Positions 57,614 through 64,000 of a DNA stretch of 64,000 nt are shown in pieces. The stretch is taken from contig JANATG010000020.1 in assembly GCA_029449235.1 (NCBI GenBank), forward strand, positions 496,001-560,000, given 5' to 3'. The notes under the pieces are model-generated. The model was not told the origin of the DNA. It saw only the letters and a list, made by a program, of their open reading frames with translations, and made no database searches. This stretch comes from Linnemannia schmuckeri. Its lineage: Eukaryota; Mortierellomycota; Mortierellomycetes; Mortierellales; Mortierellaceae. Position 1 is the stretch's first letter. Every line of letters starts with the position of its first letter. The position numbers were made by a program, and so were the translations under genes.

Positions 57614-58520
57614 CTAGCGTATGCGTGTAAGGTGTTGAATGTTGATAGAGAGAAAGAGAGAGAGATATATTGGAGCTGACAGGGGAAGGAGGAGAGAGAG
57701 TTGGCGAAAGGGGAAGGGAAAGAAGAAGGGAAAGAAGAAGGGAAAGAGATTGTGGAAACGAGAAGAAAACATGAAGGTTTGGTGAGGATTGACGATTATG
57801 ATTCTTGCCTTGGAGTTTATGTGGAAGTCGACGAGACATCTGGAGAGAAACGCACAAACTATTTTTCCCAGGCTTCCATTTTGTCAGACTGGGAAAAGAA
57901 TTTAAAAAAAACCCCCCCTTTTCCTGGTACAAAGGTGATTGTTGGAACTTGACAAGATTTTTTTTTTGTGGGTAATTTGGTCTTTGAATGCTCATGAAAG
58001 CGAGCTTTTTCAAAGACTGCACTTGCCTTCAAAAACGCAAGTCGCATCCAATTGGAAAACAGTGTATGAACAAGCAAGCAGAACGAGGCATCATCATACC
58101 TGTGAGAACAGCGTGACAGAATAAAAAATAAGAGAAATCAAACCCCTAAGGAGTGGGCTCACATAAACTTACTCCCATGCACGCTACCTTGATTGTCTCT
58201 CGACTGTTTAACGGGGGAAAAAGGAATCACGAGATTCGTGGCATATGTAAAGTTGTTAAAGGAAGAAACTTGTCGTACCTATTGAAAAAAAGTATGGAGC
58301 ATGATCTTTTCGCCTTTCCATCCTTGGAATGTTTGTGGTGTTCTTTGTAGTTTATTTAACATCTCAATCTGTAGGCCAAGAGAAAGAGAGAAAAGGGAAA
58401 GAAAGAAGCAAAAAGAAGGGAAGGAAAGAGAAGAAAGGGACGAAGAAGAAATGTGGAAGAAGGAAGGAAAGGTCATAACAATAAGGGTGTATTCATAAAA
58501 TTGTTAATAATAAATCACTG
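57614..58520. other. Intergenic or intron-containing region upstream of the membrane-protein exon
   Basis: Purine-rich GGGAAAGAAGAA units at about 57700-57750 and 58380-58460. Likely 5' intron/promoter of the small membrane-protein gene and 3' flank of the 58.5-62.0 kb gene. No other gene supported. Confidence 0.4.
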
Positions 58521-61500
58521 CTACCCAAACACCTCACTATCGCTTCCTTCGCCAACACCAGCACAATCAAGTCCAAGTCCATAACCAAGGACACGTCGCT
58601 CAAAAGCTCGCTTCGCCGCTTCAAACCTCTGCAGGACGGCATGCGATCGTCGCGACTCCTTATTGAACCGCAGCAAGAGCCCGTTTGCCTTTGAGAGCGA
58701 TTGGAGATGGTAGCCAACAAACACCGATGCATCAATCTCGTTGTAGTCGCCCACATCGGAGACCATCATCGCCATTTGTGTTGCATTGTCCGATGCTGTT
58801 GCGCTTTTGGGCGTCGCAGTTGTTACTGTTGAGGCTGGAGCTGGAGCGGGGGTTGTTGCCTCTAAGGTTGATGTGGATAGCCGAGGCTTGATGTCTTTGA
58901 CATCCTTGGCGCAAGTGGTGACTGTGGGGTCGGTCGCGGAGCTCATAGAGTTACGAGAAGACTCAGATTCACAGGGCTGAAGGAGGGAGAGAAGCTGATT
59001 CTTTTGATCGGCTTGATTGAGTTCAAGAATAGGCGCGAGGGTCGAGATCGGACTGCGCATGGAGTCACACAACCTAGCATCTCCCGCCCCAGAAGCAGTA
59101 AAGCCTGGAGGAAGAGGATAAGAAGGTCGAGTTCGGGAATAGGCGATCATGGCCGAAGCAGGAAGAGAAGGGACCGAGGGGAAGAACGAAGTGCTCACAA
59201 TCCTGACAGCGGATGTTCTCTTGATCGAAGAAGAGATATTGATTGGAAAGGTTGGTGGTTTGGGTCTCTTGGGGGCTGGGATGGCTGGGGGTGGAGCAAT
59301 GGGGGCCGAGGAGGTCACCAGCTCTCTAATTGCCTGGGAGAGCATCGGTCCTGGCACAAGCCTGCTCTCCCTCATTAGACCTCTCCTCCTCATCGTGGCG
59401 ACAACACCTCTGGGGAGACTGTTGATGGTGGTGAAGCTTGGGGTGATGGAGGTGACGGAGCCCTTGCGGCTACTGTTGGAAGTATCATTATTGTCAGGAA
59501 GCTTGGGCAAAGGCTTGAACAAGAGCTCGGGCGAATTGACCTTGATGGTTGGGATCTTTTGCCTTGAAAGCCGCATTGGTGATAATCCAGTGTCAATCAT
59601 TCCAAGGGTTGTCGATTCCATGGTGATCTCGTTCAAGGCTGCGGTTCGGAACGTTGAAGGATGCGATTGACACTCGCTACCGTCAGTACCACTTTCCTTG
59701 AGAGAGAGATCGGTCGTCGGGTAACCTAGCAGTCGGGGTTGAAGAATTCCCATCCGCTCTAGTTCAGGGTTCGAAACACCAGATCCGGGGCGATCTGTCG
59801 CTGAGGTTCCAGTGACAATGCCGTAGCCACGATAACCTATCTCTTGAGTCATGCCCAGGGCCGCAGGATACTTGAAGGGTGAGGGAGAAGAGGCAAGGAC
59901 AGTGGTGGTAGAGTTGCCGTTGCGATTGTCTTCGGCCATTGCTGCCAGCATGTAGTCCAATCGTCGATCGATGTGGCGTGTGGTGCGGATGTATCGACTG
60001 AGCCAGTGACAAAGGTTCTCATCCGTTTGCCAAAGATCCAAGATTGCTCGCTGGTATTCCCGGACCGCAGAGTCGTGCTTCTGGATCTGATGACGACGAC
60101 GCTTCTGACAATTGCATTCACAGTCTGCTTCCGCCGCCGCTCCCGCCTCCTTCTGATCCTTGCTGCTGCTCGTCGTCAATACTGCCGCTTGTGAAACCGA
60201 TACCGATGCAGGTGTATTTTTCCTTGTGGCTGCGGTTACTGTCGCCTTCTCGACCGAATGTGCGGGGTCCTTGAAAACAGGCTGCTGTTCTCTGCGTTGC
60301 TGGTCCAGGGTCAAGAGGTCGCCCAAGAGTCCGACAAGGACCTGCTGATGTTCTCGAAGGGCCACTAACCGAGTCCTGGCATACTTTTCGTTCCTCTTGG
60401 CGTTACAACCAAAGCTATCGCCAGGAACGTACTCGGGCAAGTCACGGATAACAACCAGCTCCGGCAGGATTGGCCAATGCATCATCGACAATGGCGATGG
60501 GAATAGTTCGCTCTCCGTGAGATTGACAGGGGCAGGTGCAGATGCAGGTGTGGAGGTGATGGTGGCAGCGGTAATGGCGGTAGCAGGCTGGTTCTTGGAT
60601 AGGCGCTTCGTCTTCATGGTGGCTGTCGTACGAGTAGGAGAGGTGATGTTGGAGATCCTGGAAGTGGTCGTTTTGGTAGTCGTTGCCGGTGTGGCGGTGG
60701 TGGCGGATGATTTTGTTTCCGTTGCTGGTAAGGAGGGCACATCAAGGATTACGGATGGTGAAGAGGAAGAAACCCGTTTCGAAGAAAGTTTGTTAAACGT
60801 CAATGGACGCACAGACTCCTTCTTGCTCCGTCCTGTAATGAAAAACAGCTGTGAGCGTGGCGATTTTAATGTCGGAGGCTGCTGTAGAGGCTGAAGTTGG
60901 GATTGTTGTTGCTCCTGTTGCTTCCCCTTCTGCTGCTGATGTTGATGCTGAGGTTGTTGGTGCTGGTGTGTGAATCCAAGAGAAAGCTTCGACGGCGAGC
61001 GGCGGCTGCTGTTGCTACTGGTATTATTGTTATCATGTTGCCTCTTGAAGGTGGACGCCAGGTTACTGAGGATCGATACTGCACCACCACCACCGCCGCC
61101 GCCGCCATTTCTTCTTTCACTGGTCGCAGTTGCAGCGACACTGCTTCGAAGGAAGGTGAAATGGTCAAACTTCTTCTTCCTCGTCGTTGGCGACATGGCT
61201 TCTAGATCCAGAATAATATCCTCGGCCGAGTCATCCTTGTTGTTCAAAAGGAATGAGTCCAATCCACTGTGGATGTTGTTGCTGGTGGTGGTGATAGGGG
61301 GGGCAGTGGAGACGGTGAGAGCCGGGGTCGGGATAGTGGGGGTTGAGATGAACTTCGTAAAAGTTATGGCGACATGGCCCTGAGTATAGCCACTATCACC
61401 TCTGGGAGATAGAGGAGAGGGACTCTTCAGTCCAGTATTGGCAGAAGTAAGAGCAGCACTAGCGCCGGCGCCAGCAATACCAGAAGTGGGAGGAGTAGTA

Positions 61501-61991
61501 ACACTGCTAGCAGAAGAATTACTGGTATTGGTACCAATAGAAGATCGTCGTGGTGGTAGGATCAGCATCTGGGGCGGACTCTCACAGAGTGGTGTACCAG
61601 TCCCACTCTCTCGACTACTAGTGTTGCTAATTCGATTGGTGTGATAGTTGTAGTCAAAGTCGCCGGCACGAATAGAAACTGGTGGAAGGAGGACCGAGAG
61701 TATAGAAGTGTTGCTAGTTTCAAGGGCGGAAGGGTACTTTTCCAAGAATGTCGAGGAGATCGGGAGGGGTGTTGCAGCAACCTTTTCATTTCTGATGCTG
61801 TTGTTGTTGGCGGTGATGGAGTCATTAGGGTTATTGTTGTTGGTAGAGGAGATGGAGGTGGAAGTGGAGTGGGGTGAGAGTGCCTGAAACTGTTGTTGTT
61901 GAGCTCGATGGCCGTTCTTCTTGTGGAAGATGTTTCCGAGAAACTGTCGTGTCGATCCAGGAAGCGTTGAGACAAATGTGGAGAGAGACAT
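58521..61991 (-). CDS. Large disordered Ser/Thr-rich protein, unknown function
   Basis: Single-exon 1156-residue frame from ATG 61991 (MSLSTFVSTLPGSTRQFLGNIFHKKNG). Most is Ser/Thr/Asn/Pro-rich and likely disordered, with a Gln/His patch near 340-370 and Gly runs near 295-305. Three ordered helical segments stand out: about 515-575 (PILPELVVIRDLPEYVPGDS, then a Leu-rich helix LVGLLGDLLTLDQQ), about 635-690 (a CECNCQKRRR patch followed by YQRAILDLWQTDENLCHWLSRYI) and the C-terminus about 1085-1145 (YHLQSLSKANGLLLRFNKES...). I do not recognise a family. The helices could be a four-helix scaffold split by disordered inserts. The absence of introns over 3.5 kb with sustained coding bias supports a real gene. 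Confidence 0.82.
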   Translation of the reverse strand: MSLSTFVSTLPGSTRQFLGNIFHKKNGHRAQQQQFQALSPHSTSTSISSTNNNNPNDSITANNNSIRNEKVAATPLPISSTFLEKYPSALETSNTSILSVLLPPVSIRAGDFDYNYHTNRISNTSSRESGTGTPLCESPPQMLILPPRRSSIGTNTSNSSASSVTTPPTSGIAGAGASAALTSANTGLKSPSPLSPRGDSGYTQGHVAITFTKFISTPTIPTPALTVSTAPPITTTSNNIHSGLDSFLLNNKDDSAEDIILDLEAMSPTTRKKKFDHFTFLRSSVAATATSERRNGGGGGGGGAVSILSNLASTFKRQHDNNNTSSNSSRRSPSKLSLGFTHQHQQPQHQHQQQKGKQQEQQQSQLQPLQQPPTLKSPRSQLFFITGRSKKESVRPLTFNKLSSKRVSSSSPSVILDVPSLPATETKSSATTATPATTTKTTTSRISNITSPTRTTATMKTKRLSKNQPATAITAATITSTPASAPAPVNLTESELFPSPLSMMHWPILPELVVIRDLPEYVPGDSFGCNAKRNEKYARTRLVALREHQQVLVGLLGDLLTLDQQRREQQPVFKDPAHSVEKATVTAATRKNTPASVSVSQAAVLTTSSSKDQKEAGAAAEADCECNCQKRRRHQIQKHDSAVREYQRAILDLWQTDENLCHWLSRYIRTTRHIDRRLDYMLAAMAEDNRNGNSTTTVLASSPSPFKYPAALGMTQEIGYRGYGIVTGTSATDRPGSGVSNPELERMGILQPRLLGYPTTDLSLKESGTDGSECQSHPSTFRTAALNEITMESTTLGMIDTGLSPMRLSRQKIPTIKVNSPELLFKPLPKLPDNNDTSNSSRKGSVTSITPSFTTINSLPRGVVATMRRRGLMRESRLVPGPMLSQAIRELVTSSAPIAPPPAIPAPKRPKPPTFPINISSSIKRTSAVRIVSTSFFPSVPSLPASAMIAYSRTRPSYPLPPGFTASGAGDARLCDSMRSPISTLAPILELNQADQKNQLLSLLQPCESESSRNSMSSATDPTVTTCAKDVKDIKPRLSTSTLEATTPAPAPASTVTTATPKSATASDNATQMAMMVSDVGDYNEIDASVFVGYHLQSLSKANGLLLRFNKESRRSHAVLQRFEAAKRAFERRVLGYGLGLDCAGVGEGSDSEVFG

Positions 61992-62867
61992 TGTACTGCG
62001 TTTCTGCGCTGTGGAAAGGAGAAAGAAGAAAGGAAGGAGAGAAGGAGGGAGACCATCAAAGAAGAAGGAAAAAGAAAAAAAAAAGTTTTTGGCGGTGGCG
62101 TGGAAGAATATATATTCAGCAACAAACCCCTATAGAGATTGAATGGTTTGAGTAAGGGATACGTTCCCCCATTGGGAGGAAAGATGTTGGGTTTATTTTT
62201 GGGTGCTTAAAAAAGCAAGCAAAGTCCATGATCACGTTTGTTTGCTGGTGGAGGGTCTATTGTTGGCGCTTGCTTGTCACTGTCAGTGGTAAGTGGTAAA
62301 AATACCTTTCTATTGTTGCAGCGATGGAGGGATGGGCAGGTAGGCATTTGTTATTTCTGAGAGTAGTTTTGTCAACTATGCTGAGGTTAAGGAGGTGGCA
62401 AAAGAGGTGGTTGAAGGATACATATTTGAACATGCGCACAGACAGGGGCGGCAATTTGAGCTGTCAAGAATCAGGAACGAAGGATTGTTGTTTTTGTATT
62501 TGCATGCTGTTTACAACACGAACAAATACTAGACAGGCAAGGTCAGAGTCGACTAAGGGGCGAAAAACGTGATGTGAAGAGAGAGAAAAGACAGAGTATT
62601 TTTTCGTTCAATTGTGCTTGAGAGTGCGCTTGAGTATATGAGTGTATGAGTGTATGAGCGAGATAGAGAAATAGGAGAGAGGAGGACGCAATAAACATAC
62701 AGTAGACCCTCAATTGAACTATTTGAATTCCCCCCACCCCACCCATTGGAAACAATTGCCTGCCGCCATTTTTACACTCCATTCTTGACCTAACCATCCG
62801 AGTATCTCATGCCTTTCTGATCCAAGGTTGCTTATCTAGTCATGAAAGGAAAAGAGGGGCTAAAATC

Positions 62868-62936
<69 letters not shown>

Positions 62937-63784
62937 TTTTTTTACCCGGCGAAAATGTTGTTCATGCAGTAGGTGTCGAGGGCCTGTCCTGCTTTGTTGA
63001 TTTTCTCGCTATTATTGGCAGGCATGTTGTTTGTAGCTCGTTGCTTTGCCAAAAGAGACGTAATTATTGCGCCCCTTCAAGTCTAATCCATAACCAATCC
63101 TGAGTAGTTGATACCAAGGACAGGATGAGGCGGGCGAAGTAAACAATGGTGCTGTCCAGTCGGATAATCCTAAAGAAGAGATTGATTGCAAAAAAATAGA
63201 CTGGCATCCACATTCCCTGCATCTTCCTCCTTGTCGTTTTATAATATTAGTATCCACAGTCGCTCTGAAATGCCCCACTATCCGTGTTTGCTATTGTTGC
63301 TTTGCTGAGCAGGTCTTGGTAGGCTCTAAGTAATCCAATGGTGATATTCCCGATGGTGCAACTGCAACTCTCCCTCTTTGCCTCCCCTCCCTCCATTTTC
63401 CTCTTCTCCCGCCATCCACAAACGCTCGGACTCCGATCAGCTGGCCAGTCCTCGTATAATAAAACTGGATGGATGAACGTAGAAACAACATGGCTTTGTT
63501 AGGGCTGCTGGTGAGGCCACTATTTTTGTTGAGCGCTGGTCCTGTGCACCATCTTCGAAAGTAGCAATTGTGTTCTATCAGTTTTTATACGACATAACGC
63601 ACAGAGAAGAGAACAAACATGAAAGTTGAAGAGTCTCTAACTAAGTGGTATCTACAAAGGTAGAATGTTTTGTTCTTATTAACTATAAGTGCATGCATGC
63701 TTCGACCAGCAAAAGACGCACACTTTTTATTCTCGTTTTGATGCTCGCAGGAGGTTTTTGCGCCAGGCAAGTCTCCAACACAAG
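61992..63784. other. 1.8 kb non-coding region with a (CT)n microsatellite
   Basis: Promoter of the 58.5-62.0 kb gene (pyrimidine-rich on its strand near 62010-62090) and 3' flank of the SH3 gene. It contains the CT repeat and GAGTGTAT-type units near 62635-62660. No gene seen. Confidence 0.45.
62871..62933 (+). repeat. (CT)31 dinucleotide microsatellite
   Basis: Uninterrupted CT repeat of about 63 nt in intergenic DNA. The C/T-rich run extends a few bases upstream. Confidence 0.95.
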
Positions 63785-64000
63785 CTAAAGTAATTGTACA
63801 TAGTTTTCGGGGACAAGGCCAGACTTGCCCTCCTTCTCGCCCAGGAACCAGCCTGGGAACTGTCGATAGTGAATCCACACAAAGTCGCCCTCCTTGAAGC
63901 TGAGTTCGCTCTCGTTCTCAGCGTCAAAGTCGTACAGTCCACGGGCCTGCCCTTGGGTACGATCCTCCTCGTCGTCATCATCCACATTCTCGCCTCGGAT
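63785..64000 (-). CDS. C-terminal SH3 domain of a protein truncated by the right edge
   Basis: The minus-strand frame is open from base 64000 and ends TAG 63787-63785, giving 71 C-terminal residues. An acidic linker (ENVDDDDEEDRTQG) leads into a complete SH3 domain: ARGLYDFDAENESELSFKEGD, the Trp of PGWFLGEKEG, and GLVPENYVQLL at the C-terminus. ALYDF, GD, W, G and PxNY residues are all in place, so the peptide-binding groove should be functional. A C-terminal SH3 after an acidic linker resembles fungal Nbp2/Skb5-type or BAR-SH3 adaptors, but the rest of the protein is outside the window. Confidence 0.85.
   Translation of the reverse strand: MRGENVDDDDEEDRTQGQARGLYDFDAENESELSFKEGDFVWIHYRQFPGWFLGEKEGKSGLVPENYVQLL

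Overview
This window is from a filamentous fungal genome. It has single-copy eukaryotic genes with many short spliceosomal introns (roughly 90-450 nt, GTAAGT/GTATGT donors, TAG/CAG acceptors), long pyrimidine-rich 5' leaders and much simple-sequence DNA. A GPI-anchored Cu-only superoxide dismutase, SEY1, a two-BIR Bir1-type protein and a block of duplicated F-box/LRR genes fit an early-diverging fungus, and Mortierellomycotina is my best guess. That placement is inference, since no rRNA or tRNA gene was found. Exon coordinates were joined by hand from splice signals and protein-family conservation.

Left half (1-25.3 kb), housekeeping genes. In order: a possible 3' gene end (1-114, +); a secreted/GPI Cu-only SOD-like protein (1072-2284, +); the ER-fusion GTPase SEY1 (2874-6723, +); the SMC5/6 SUMO ligase NSE2/MMS21 (6929-8261, +); a GMPPA-type sugar-nucleotidyltransferase (8666-10669, +); ribosomal stalk protein P2 (10966-11627, -); an SLC41/MgtE Mg2+ transporter (12386-14981, -); mevalonate diphosphate decarboxylase MVD1/ERG19 (16382-17584, +); an FCP1-like phosphatase with a low-complexity insertion and polyQ tail (18060-21939, -); and a small coiled-coil protein (24718-25305, -).

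Middle (25.3-32.5 kb): a 7.2 kb stretch in which I can support no gene. It is rich in simple repeats and long A runs. It is followed by a 1249-residue two-BIR protein resembling Bir1/survivin (32513-36584, +).

Right half (36.7-57.1 kb): a cluster of seven F-box/LRR loci from two interleaved families. Only one copy (44397-46301) appears fully intact. The other six carry premature stops, lost start codons (ATG to ATA twice), frameshifts or internal deletions. A SMYD-type SET/MYND methyltransferase gene (51311-52978, -) sits inside the cluster. Beyond it are a hidden exon for a small single-pass membrane protein (57254-57613, -), a 1156-residue disordered protein of unknown function (58521-61991, -) and the C-terminal SH3 domain of a protein that runs off the right edge (63785-64000, -).

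The genes do not form a pathway. The most notable content is the F-box/LRR cluster caught in active decay.
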